The notes beneath the pieces were generated by a model that saw only the letters and a list, made by a program, of their open reading frames with translations, did not search any database and was not told the origin of the DNA. From assembly GCA_900544365.1 (NCBI GenBank), contig UQVF01000058.1, forward strand, positions 1 to 10,286: a DNA stretch of 10,286 nt, read 5' to 3'. Source of the DNA: an uncultured Veillonella sp. GTDB lineage: Bacteria; Bacillota; Negativicutes; Veillonellales; Veillonellaceae. Of the stretch, positions 1 through 6,632 are shown piece after piece (position 1 is the first letter of the stretch; the number at the start of each line of letters is the position of its first letter). The position numbers and the translations under genes are program-made.

Positions 1-7
1 AAAGAAT

Positions 8-40
8 GTTGGCAGCTACTCTTATATGAGTAGCCCCAAC
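8..40 (-). terminator. Strong hairpin, probable terminator of the aminopeptidase gene
   Basis: GTTGG (8-12) pairs with CCAAC (36-40) and GCTACTC (15-21) with GAGTAGC (28-34). The 12 base pairs are interrupted by a small 2/1 internal bulge and closed by a TTATAT loop. Read on the minus strand, the hairpin is followed by ATTCTTT up to the window edge and lies about 120 bases past the aminopeptidase stop, which suits a Rho-independent terminator. On the plus strand the following bases (ATTTATTATA) are a weak U-tract, with a T6 run only at 58-63, so it could also stop a gene entering from the left. The orientation is inferred because the sequence beyond base 1 is not visible. Confidence 0.5.
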
Positions 41-157
41 ATTTATTATAGAGCCTCTTTTTTGTATTACCATATAGTACTCCTTACAGACTCCAATAAG
101 TGAGGAAGTTCTGATGACTTCATGGGGAACAGTATAGTGTTATGTAAATAGAGTTCC
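41..157. other. Non-coding spacer downstream of the aminopeptidase gene
   Basis: No open frame with a ribosome binding site is visible here. Two weak dyads are present: GAAGT/ACTTC (105-109 with 117-121), and GGGAAC/GTTCCC (125-130 with 153-158). The second touches the aminopeptidase stop codon and has a 22-base loop. Neither has a T-tract. They may fold in the 3' untranslated region of the minus-strand transcript, but no function can be assigned. Confidence 0.4.
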
Positions 158-1384
158 CTATACTTGCAATCGTCCGTCAATCATAATAGGAACTTCTTTT
201 CCATCTTTTGTAGTACCCATGATGTTCATGTTTTCGTGGCCAATCATAAAGTCTGTATGAGCTAAGGATGTATTTAGACCATGATTTCGCAATTCTTCTT
301 GCGATAATCCATCGCTATTCGCCAAGCAAGTTGGATAGGCAGCACCTAATGCCAAGTGGCAAGAGGCATTTTCATCGTATAGGGTTTCAAAGAAAATCAT
401 ATTGGATTGACTAATAGGTGAGTAATGATCTACAAGGGCCACTTCTCCTAGATAGCAAGAGTTTTCATCTGTCTCAATTAGGTTTGTTAAATACTCTCGG
501 CCTTGTTTGGCATCATAGTCAACGACTTTTCCATCTTTGAATGTGATGTGGAAGTCTTCGATACGGTTTCCATCATAAATTAATGGTTTTGTAGAGTATA
601 CGATACCATTAGCTCCAGCATAGTGAGGTGCAGAAAATACTTCCTCTGTTGGAATATTGGCATCAAAAATGATACCTTTCTTAGAGGCTTCTTTACCACC
701 TAACCATAAGTGACCTTCTGGCATTTGTATAGTTAAATCTGTACCATTTGGACATGTGTAATGTAGGGACACTAGTTGCAAATCGTTTAGTGTTTTAGTA
801 CGTTTTGCTAAGCGATTTAAATGGTTGCCGAAGGATTCTTCTTCTGATACATGTTTCATACGGCATAAGGTAAAGATAGTATTCCATAAGCGATTGAGTT
901 TTTCTTCTTCTGTTCCTTCATAGCCAAGCAGGTCAGCCCATGTAATGGTCGCTACAGATGCGACACACCAAGTAATGGTGGAATCCATGATGGCCTCGTG
1001 GTAAAATTTAGTTAACTTACCCATGCTGCGAGAAGCGAGGGCGATTTTTTCGGAAGGCACACCTTCATAGGCAAAAGGATTAGCACTGATTAAGGATAAA
1101 ATACATGCGTTGGAATCAAGGATATGATGATACATATCTTGAATCCAAGGAGCAGGATTAGATAAGACTTCATCTTTTACATTGGACAGGCGAGACTTGG
1201 CCGTGATAGTGCTACGCCAGTTGATATGTACATCTTTGGCACCTAATTTGTAGGCTTCATCCACAACGATGTATACAAAGTCTTTATTTTCAACATCTCC
1301 GTTGATAACTAACAGTTGGTCTTGTTGTAAATTTACACCTTCTCGTAGTAAGAGGCGGGCATATTGTTGTAAAGCTTCTTTCAT
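158..1384 (-). CDS. M29-family metallo-aminopeptidase (AmpS/AmpT/PepS type)
   Basis: This is a 408-residue cytoplasmic enzyme, the usual length for peptidase family M29 (thermophilic aminopeptidase). The family releases N-terminal residues from peptides using two metal ions. Residues matching the known ligand pattern are visible: E248 in NIPTEEVF, E314 in GEVALV, H343 with Y350 in the SCHLALGAAYP stretch, and the pair H376/D378 in AHTDFMIG. The N-terminal part (about 1-200) has the typical family opening with many helices. No signal peptide is seen. The start is supported by GGAGGT on the minus strand (1393-1388), three to four bases before the ATG. The gene is divergent from the competence operon, so it is probably regulated separately and likely serves peptide turnover. 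The exact substrate preference cannot be read from the sequence, so no gene symbol is given. Confidence 0.93.
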   Translation of the reverse strand: MKEALQQYARLLLREGVNLQQDQLLVINGDVENKDFVYIVVDEAYKLGAKDVHINWRSTITAKSRLSNVKDEVLSNPAPWIQDMYHHILDSNACILSLISANPFAYEGVPSEKIALASRSMGKLTKFYHEAIMDSTITWCVASVATITWADLLGYEGTEEEKLNRLWNTIFTLCRMKHVSEEESFGNHLNRLAKRTKTLNDLQLVSLHYTCPNGTDLTIQMPEGHLWLGGKEASKKGIIFDANIPTEEVFSAPHYAGANGIVYSTKPLIYDGNRIEDFHITFKDGKVVDYDAKQGREYLTNLIETDENSCYLGEVALVDHYSPISQSNMIFFETLYDENASCHLALGAAYPTCLANSDGLSQEELRNHGLNTSLAHTDFMIGHENMNIMGTTKDGKEVPIMIDGRLQV

Positions 1385-1469
1385 AATACCTCCGAATATA
1401 TACTGGTAGTGAATTTTAAAGGATACTACTCATCTATGACGAACCTTTTGCTTGAAAGGATGTGATAGA
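1385..1469. promoter_or_regulatory. Divergent intergenic region with promoters for both directions
   Basis: This 85-base spacer is the only place for a promoter of the five-gene plus-strand operon and of the minus-strand aminopeptidase gene. It is AT-rich (for example ATATATACT at 1396-1404 and GAATTTTAAA at 1411-1420). I could not find a convincing -35/-10 pair with 16-18 base spacing on either strand. An imperfect dyad, GTAGT (1406-1410) and ACTAC (1425-1429), sits near its left-centre and could be an operator. Promoter presence is inferred from gene layout, not from a motif. Confidence 0.4.
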
Positions 1470-2072
1470 ATGAAAGTAACAAATCAAAAACGAATTGGCA
1501 TTATCCTATGCCTATTCCTACTATGTGTATGTGGATACTATCTTATTATAGCAGATACCTCTACGAAAGGCGATGAAGATATATCACAGTCAAAGGCACC
1601 TAAAATTGTAAAGCAGTCAGAAAAAGGAGATAGGGGTGGCCCAGTGGAGAAGGAAACGAAGGGAGCTACGATTTTGGTGTATGTTACGGGAGCTGTCGAA
1701 GAGCCTGGATTGTATGAACTACAAAGCCCTGCGACAGTAAAGGCTGCTATTGAGGCAAGTAAAGGACTATTGCCTTATGCGGATGTCGATCATATACACT
1801 TAGAAGATAACTTAGAGGAAAGTTCACACATTCATGTGGATTTTAACTTTCACGGTAGCCCAGAAGAGTTGCTTAGGAAACAAAATATATCCATTAATGA
1901 TGGTTCGGAAGCAGATTTACAAAAAATATCTGGTATAGGACCGAAGATGGCGAAGAAGATTGTGGACTATCGTAAGGAACATGGTCCCTTTAAGAGTTTA
2001 GAAGAATTACGACATGTGAAGGGCATAGGACCTGCATTGTATAAAAAAATTGTGGAGAAAGTACGATTATGA
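1470..2072 (+). CDS. comEA: Competence protein ComEA, DNA receptor
   Basis: ComEA is a membrane-anchored receptor that binds double-stranded DNA outside the cell membrane and hands it to the ComEC channel. The 200-residue product has an N-terminal membrane anchor (about 8-27) and a charged, low-complexity linker (28-65). An SLBB-type domain follows (about 67-125, beginning ILVYVTGAVEEPGLYEL). A C-terminal tandem helix-hairpin-helix DNA-binding module (about 140-200) carries the two hairpins GIGPKMAKKI (155-164) and GIGPALYKKI (185-194). I chose the ATG at 1470 because AAAGGA lies nine bases upstream. A TTG at 1452 would add six residues but overlaps that ribosome binding site. The gene overlaps comEC by four bases (ATGA). 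No comEB lies between them, unlike in Bacillus subtilis. Confidence 0.94.
   Translation: MKVTNQKRIGIILCLFLLCVCGYYLIIADTSTKGDEDISQSKAPKIVKQSEKGDRGGPVEKETKGATILVYVTGAVEEPGLYELQSPATVKAAIEASKGLLPYADVDHIHLEDNLEESSHIHVDFNFHGSPEELLRKQNISINDGSEADLQKISGIGPKMAKKIVDYRKEHGPFKSLEELRHVKGIGPALYKKIVEKVRL
2054..2072 (+). promoter_or_regulatory. comEC ribosome binding site and ATGA stop-start overlap
   Basis: GGAGAAAG (2054-2061) lies inside the last codons of comEA, seven bases before the comEC ATG (2069). The start shares ATGA with the comEA TGA stop (2070-2072). This arrangement usually couples translation of the two genes, so receptor and channel would be made together. Confidence 0.75.
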
Positions 2073-4279
2073 AATGGTTACCAAAGCCAATAGACCTAGG
2101 TATCACTAGCGTGTTGGGAATACTGTTAGGCATTTGTATTGGATTATATCAAAATGAATTACATACGTATCTCATGCATTGGCTAGGTGTAATCACTACA
2201 TTTGCAATCATTGGAGTAGTAGTTTTACGTGTGTATGAACAACGAAATAAACCTACCTATACACCATTACGATATGTAGTAGCCATGGCAGGCGTTATGT
2301 GTACGTTTGCAATCATAGGATATATACATACAGATCGAGTCATCACACAGTATTTTGAAGATAGACCGTTTTATTATGGTGCCGAAGGTGCCTATTATGT
2401 ACAGTTAAGTAGTAACCCTCAGCCTATTGTGACATTAGATGGGGTTATGACCATAATGGATGCCGATGTGGAAGGTATGGATATAGATAAGAATGGCTCT
2501 ACTGAGCATGTGCCAGCAAGGGGAAGTATCCGTATCTATATACCAGGAGAGCCAACTATTCATATGGGGGAGCGCTACGTCATTCGTGGTACAGTGAAAG
2601 GCTTTACCTATTACGAGCAAAGTGGTGCTTTATCTATGAAAACGAGACATATCAATGATGGGCTACAAGGAAATTTGTACCAAGGAACTATAGAAGGTAC
2701 CTATACAGTAGAGAAAACCTTAGATGTACTTGTAGTTGATATAGGATACGCTATCGGTGCTTACTTAGATAAGCTCCACCACTGGGTAGCACAACAGTTT
2801 GAAGATAATTTGGATCCATCCATAGCTATCTTAGGATCTTCTTTAGTATTAGGCGGTCAATATACCATGTTGCCAGAAACGATGGTAAAGTTATTCAGTG
2901 AAACAGGACTTATCCATATTTTGTCGGTATCAGGGTCTCATATTGCTTTGTTATTTCTCATCATTTCTACCTTGCTACAACGGTTGCAGTTGCGCAAAAG
3001 TGTAGAATTTTCCATCACCTGTACTTTGATTTTATTATATTGTACCATTGTAGGCTGGAGCCCACCAGTATTACGATCTGCCATGATGGGGCTATTAAGC
3101 GGATATGTGGTTATGCATGGTGGTACTTATCGTGCGTTACATGCGCTCTTATTATCTGCCTTATGTTTGCTATTGTGGAAACCATTATTCGCAGTAGATA
3201 TTAGTTTTGTCTTATCCTTTGGGTCTACTTTGGGCATCATTGGCTTGTATCCCTATGTATATCGACTATTTCCACCGAACTCTATCTCAAAAGGCATCGC
3301 CCTATGTATATCCGCACAAGTTCTCATCTTTCCCATAGAATTGTATTATTTTCATATCCTCAGCTTTCTAAGTATCTTGTCCAACCTGATTGTAGGGCCC
3401 TTGTTAGACATAGCTATCATTGGAGGACTGTGCCTATCTTTGCTTAATGTAGTATTTACCTTTACATTAGGTTGGTCTCTCTTAGGTTTTATTCTGAAAG
3501 CAAGCATGTCTCTTTTATTTGCTATCCGTAATCTAGGCCTATTGTGGTCACCGCCCATGCCGTTGTGGTTAGTGGTAGTATGGTATATGGGCGTAGGGTA
3601 TGTGTATTGGCTATTGGCACTGAAAGAGCCTATTCAAGTAGCATGGAATAGGATGACTAGCATTGCACTATTAGTACTAGGTATGTTGCCTTTAGGACTA
3701 TCCTATGTTAAACCAGAGATACAAGTGGTGCCTATTGCTATCTCTTCGGGACCAGCTTTCATGGTTTGTAAGACAGGCTTTCATAGGGAGGCGTACCTCT
3801 ATATAGATGCTAAGAATGGTGATATTTCACCGCGAGCGATGAAACAATGTGTAGATGCCTTGCATCATTGTGGATTTAGTCGGTGGAATGGTATTTTTGT
3901 AGAGGGATATCAAAAGGGGTATACTCGTGTAGATACCTTAGAGCATTTATACAGTAAAGAACAAGTCGATAAAGAGCTAACACTAGATTGGTTATCTGTA
4001 CAAGTTCATAGTAAAGCAGGCTATGAAATTATTGTAAAAGGACAGAAAAAGTTTCACTTTCACCCTAGAAAAGAAGGAGAAAAAGTTCAAGAAATAGTGT
4101 ATAATACTAAGAGAGAAACGAATACAATATATGGCCTCACAGCTAGTAATCAATTGTTGCACTATCAAGAACAAGGGGCAACACAGTTTATCGTATGGAA
4201 CACCTTGCATAGTCAATTTGATGTGGAGGAAGGCGTGTATATTGTAGGTAGTGATGAAGGCAATATAGTAACATTATAA
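2069..4279 (+). CDS. comEC: ComEC/Rec2 DNA uptake channel with degenerate C-terminal domain
   Basis: ComEC is the polytopic membrane channel that takes single-stranded DNA into the cytoplasm during natural transformation. The 736-residue protein has N-terminal membrane helices (about 11-86) and an extracytoplasmic DUF4131/OB-like region (about 100-210). The competence domain follows (about 250-520) with its signatures: GLIHILSVSGSHIALL at 280-295, SPPVLRSAMM at 331-340 and the SILSNLIVGPL stretch near 435-445. Another membrane segment is at about 529-546. The C-terminal soluble part (about 552-736) sits where family members carry a metallo-beta-lactamase-like domain. Its opening resembles that fold (YLYIDAKNGD near 576-585, then a helix and GIFVEGYQKGYTR at 608-620). 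However, the HxHxDH motif expected there is missing and none occurs elsewhere in the region. The channel looks intact; nuclease activity of this domain is doubtful. It is followed ten bases later by holA. Confidence 0.93.
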   Translation: MKWLPKPIDLGITSVLGILLGICIGLYQNELHTYLMHWLGVITTFAIIGVVVLRVYEQRNKPTYTPLRYVVAMAGVMCTFAIIGYIHTDRVITQYFEDRPFYYGAEGAYYVQLSSNPQPIVTLDGVMTIMDADVEGMDIDKNGSTEHVPARGSIRIYIPGEPTIHMGERYVIRGTVKGFTYYEQSGALSMKTRHINDGLQGNLYQGTIEGTYTVEKTLDVLVVDIGYAIGAYLDKLHHWVAQQFEDNLDPSIAILGSSLVLGGQYTMLPETMVKLFSETGLIHILSVSGSHIALLFLIISTLLQRLQLRKSVEFSITCTLILLYCTIVGWSPPVLRSAMMGLLSGYVVMHGGTYRALHALLLSALCLLLWKPLFAVDISFVLSFGSTLGIIGLYPYVYRLFPPNSISKGIALCISAQVLIFPIELYYFHILSFLSILSNLIVGPLLDIAIIGGLCLSLLNVVFTFTLGWSLLGFILKASMSLLFAIRNLGLLWSPPMPLWLVVVWYMGVGYVYWLLALKEPIQVAWNRMTSIALLVLGMLPLGLSYVKPEIQVVPIAISSGPAFMVCKTGFHREAYLYIDAKNGDISPRAMKQCVDALHHCGFSRWNGIFVEGYQKGYTRVDTLEHLYSKEQVDKELTLDWLSVQVHSKAGYEIIVKGQKKFHFHPRKEGEKVQEIVYNTKRETNTIYGLTASNQLLHYQEQGATQFIVWNTLHSQFDVEEGVYIVGSDEGNIVTL

Positions 4280-4289
4280 GAGGTGACAG

Positions 4290-5258
4290 ATGGTTACATT
4301 GCTCTATGGAGATGAACCACAATTATTAGAAGAAAAAAAACAGAATCTCTTACATCAATATACAGATCGGACCTTGCTTACTTTGCGTGAGGAGCAAGGT
4401 CCCGGTTCTATTTTAGGACAATTACAAGAAGTATCCCTCTTTGGTGAGCCGCGATTGTTTTTACTTGTTCACTTACCAATCTTTGATAAACCGAAGAAAA
4501 AGATGGCTCCAGAGTGGCAAGGTTTGCGAGACTATTTACAAAGCTATAGTGGAGAAGACCCTATTATTTTAGTCTACCCGGAAACTATTGATGGACGATT
4601 ACAAGGGAATAAAGCATTTTTGGGAGCTGTAGAATCCTTTAAGTTTGAAAAAGTTGAAGGAGAAGCTCTCTTTCAGTGGATACAACAACATTGCAAGGCC
4701 CATAAGCAAAAAATAGAGCCTGACGGTATGTCGTATTTGCGTGATTTGGTAGATTTGTGGAAAGATGTGCCCTTAGCATTTTTGCGCACAGAATTTGATC
4801 GATTGTTCCTACTACTTAATAAAGGGGAATCGATGACAGCGCCATTTTTAAAAGAGCATATGACGGACTTTGGAGAAAAAAATATTTTCCGTTTTAAAGA
4901 TGCTTTATTGGCAAGAGATGCGAGGACATTGCTGGACTTGTTTCCTTCTATGTTAAAAAACAAAAGCGTAGATATGGCTATGGCTTATGTGCATAACCAA
5001 ATGCATTTGCAACTAATGGTCAGTGAATGTGCCTATTATGGAATGACATTACCTGAAATTCAAAGTTTATTTAAGGAAAAGGGGTTAAAAGCCAATCCCT
5101 ATGCGATTAAATTGGCCTATGAAGCTCGCCGAAAAATTCAAATTCCGGCGGTGGCAGCATTGATTAGCCAGCTGTATTATTTAATTTTGCAAAGCCGCCA
5201 AGGTATAGCAGATATGCGCCAATTTCAAGATATATGTTTAGCCTATTGCGCAAACTAG
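4290..5258 (+). CDS. holA: DNA polymerase III delta subunit (clamp loader)
   Basis: HolA (delta) is the clamp-loader subunit that opens the sliding clamp ring and, with tau/gamma and delta', places it on primed DNA. The 322-residue length fits the family. The start LLYGDEPQLLEEKK matches the usual N-terminal signature of delta (Gly-Asp/Glu-Glu, then a helix). SLFGEPRLFLL at 49-59 corresponds to the clamp-contacting Ser-Leu-Phe segment of delta. The middle and C-terminal parts are helical, including a late LISQLYYLILQSR segment (291-303), as in the collar domain. AGAGGTGA just before the ATG is a good ribosome binding site. The gene follows comEC by ten bases, the standard comEC-holA adjacency of Firmicutes, which strengthens the call. 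It is seven bases upstream of the VanW gene and shares its operon with polC. Confidence 0.93.
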   Translation: MVTLLYGDEPQLLEEKKQNLLHQYTDRTLLTLREEQGPGSILGQLQEVSLFGEPRLFLLVHLPIFDKPKKKMAPEWQGLRDYLQSYSGEDPIILVYPETIDGRLQGNKAFLGAVESFKFEKVEGEALFQWIQQHCKAHKQKIEPDGMSYLRDLVDLWKDVPLAFLRTEFDRLFLLLNKGESMTAPFLKEHMTDFGEKNIFRFKDALLARDARTLLDLFPSMLKNKSVDMAMAYVHNQMHLQLMVSECAYYGMTLPEIQSLFKEKGLKANPYAIKLAYEARRKIQIPAVAALISQLYYLILQSRQGIADMRQFQDICLAYCAN

Positions 5259-5265
5259 GAGAAGT

Positions 5266-6600
5266 ATGAAAGGAAAGTATATTGCCAGTGTAGCAGCTCT
5301 TGTAGCTGTCGTGGGGGGAGCTGTAACAGGGCTTGCATGGCCTACAGGAAAAACTATTTATGGATTAACCTTAGATGGTCATAGTATATCGCATCAAAGT
5401 GTGGATGAAGTAGATAGCTATTTACAAGAGCGGAATACACAGTCACAAAGGATTCGTATAGTAGATCCTAAAGGAAAAGAAACGACCATACATCTAGCAG
5501 ATTTGGGGATTACTATAGATAGGATAGGAACTGTCACCGATGTGATGGATTACGGTTATGAAAGTGATATCATGACTTATGTCATGCACCGAGTGGATGC
5601 GTTGCTCCATGGAAAGACGATGAACATTCGCTATAAAGTAGATGGACCTATGGCTGAGTCGTATTTTTTGAATTATGCAAAAGCTATGGGACAAGTAGGA
5701 ACTAATGCAACCATTACCCTTGAGGGTGATAAAGTCGTACATCAGCCTGCTAAGGTAGGCCGTAAGTTAGATGTGACAGCTACTATGAAACGATTGCAAG
5801 AACAACTGCAAGAAGGTAAGGTAGAGACCTTAGAACTTGTTATTAATGAGTCTGCACAGCCTACGATTACAGATAAAGATTTAGTGTCAATCACTTCCAT
5901 ATTAGGATCTTTTACGACATATTTTGATGGATCTAACACAAGTCGAGCTCATAATATTCATTTAGCATCTCAAAAAATTCATCAAACCTTTATTCCAGCA
6001 GGGGGTATTTTCTCTTTCAATCAAGTGGTAGGAGAACGTACTCCTGAAGCGGGCTATGATGATGCGCCTGTTTTTATGGGTGGCCGATTAGTGCCAGGTA
6101 TTGGTGGCGGCATATGCCAAGTAAGTTCTACTTTGTTCAATACGGCATTATTGTCTGGTATGGATATTGTAGAACGTGATACGCATTTTGCACCAGTGTC
6201 CTACATTCCAGTTGGGTTAGATGCTACTGTGGCGTGGGGATATATAGACTTTCAATTTAAAAACCCTTATTCCCATCCTATCTATGTGATTGCCGAAGAA
6301 GGTGCTGGCTACGTGACCATTACTATCTTAGGCGCTAAGGAAGATGTACCACAGTCTGTAACGATTACGAAGGGGAAAGAACAGAAAATTCCAATTAAAA
6401 AGATAGAAAAGATCGATGATACTGTGAAAGAAGAAACCATCGAAGAATCAGGTCATGAGGGAATTTCCGTAGATACGACAAGAACCATTGTGTATGGCGA
6501 TGGTCGCTCTTCTACGTATACATTTAACTCTTATTATGAACCAGTGGATGCAGTTATTGTGACAGGGCCTAATGTGGTGAAAAAAATAAAGTCAAACTAG
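5266..6600 (+). CDS. Membrane-anchored VanW family protein with G5-like C-terminus
   Basis: The 444-residue protein starts with an uncleaved-looking membrane anchor or signal segment (about 6-25) and is predicted to face the cell envelope. The region about 45-195 resembles the peptidoglycan-binding domain (PG_binding_4) often found before VanW. The VanW domain spans about 212-342, with the conserved core around PAGGIFSFNQVVGERT (244-259) and GIGGGICQVSSTLFNTA (278-294, invariant Cys284), then the NPYSHPIYV stretch. The tail (about 360-435) looks like a G5 domain, a fold linked to cell-wall or polysaccharide contacts. AGGAG lies four bases before the ATG. The biochemical role of VanW proteins is unsettled. 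No vanH, vanA or vanX gene is nearby, so nothing supports vancomycin resistance. It lies between two replisome genes, with gaps of 7 and 29 bases, which suggests co-transcription rather than a shared pathway. Confidence 0.9.
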   Translation: MKGKYIASVAALVAVVGGAVTGLAWPTGKTIYGLTLDGHSISHQSVDEVDSYLQERNTQSQRIRIVDPKGKETTIHLADLGITIDRIGTVTDVMDYGYESDIMTYVMHRVDALLHGKTMNIRYKVDGPMAESYFLNYAKAMGQVGTNATITLEGDKVVHQPAKVGRKLDVTATMKRLQEQLQEGKVETLELVINESAQPTITDKDLVSITSILGSFTTYFDGSNTSRAHNIHLASQKIHQTFIPAGGIFSFNQVVGERTPEAGYDDAPVFMGGRLVPGIGGGICQVSSTLFNTALLSGMDIVERDTHFAPVSYIPVGLDATVAWGYIDFQFKNPYSHPIYVIAEEGAGYVTITILGAKEDVPQSVTITKGKEQKIPIKKIEKIDDTVKEETIEESGHEGISVDTTRTIVYGDGRSSTYTFNSYYEPVDAVIVTGPNVVKKIKSN

Positions 6601-6613
6601 TGAAGTTGAATTC

Positions 6614-6632
6614 ATAGGGGTGACCTATCATG
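6614..6632 (+). promoter_or_regulatory. polC ribosome binding site inside a small hairpin
   Basis: AGGGGTGA (6616-6623) precedes the ATG at 6630 with suitable spacing and decides the polC start over the next in-frame ATG (6645). The ribosome binding site lies within a perfect 5-base dyad: ATAGG (6614-6618), loop GGTGA (6619-6623), CCTAT (6624-6628). The stem is short, so any effect on translation would be modest. Confidence 0.6.

Noticed and set aside
50..63. AGAGCCTCT followed by T6 as a plus-strand terminator
   Set aside because: The arms would leave a one-base loop, which cannot form a hairpin. The T-run is also too far from the 8-40 stem for a standard terminator.
1452..1469. Upstream TTG start for comEA, adding MKGCDR
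   Set aside because: The extension covers the AAAGGA ribosome binding site of the ATG at 1470 and has no good site of its own. The ATG start gives a normal ComEA N-terminus leading into the membrane anchor.
2435..4216. Three small minus-strand open frames inside comEC
   Set aside because: Each is antisense to conserved or continuous comEC coding sequence, with no domain and no ribosome binding site that stands out.
4673..4963. Minus-strand 96-codon open frame inside holA
   Set aside because: It is antisense to a well-supported holA frame and shows no domain, no convincing start site and no separate gene context.
5494..5939. Two minus-strand open frames inside the VanW gene
   Set aside because: They are antisense to a continuous, domain-bearing reading frame and resemble no known protein family.
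5266..6600. Vancomycin resistance determinant
   Set aside because: The VanW domain alone does not confer resistance. No ligase, dehydrogenase, dipeptidase or two-component regulator of a van cluster is in the window.
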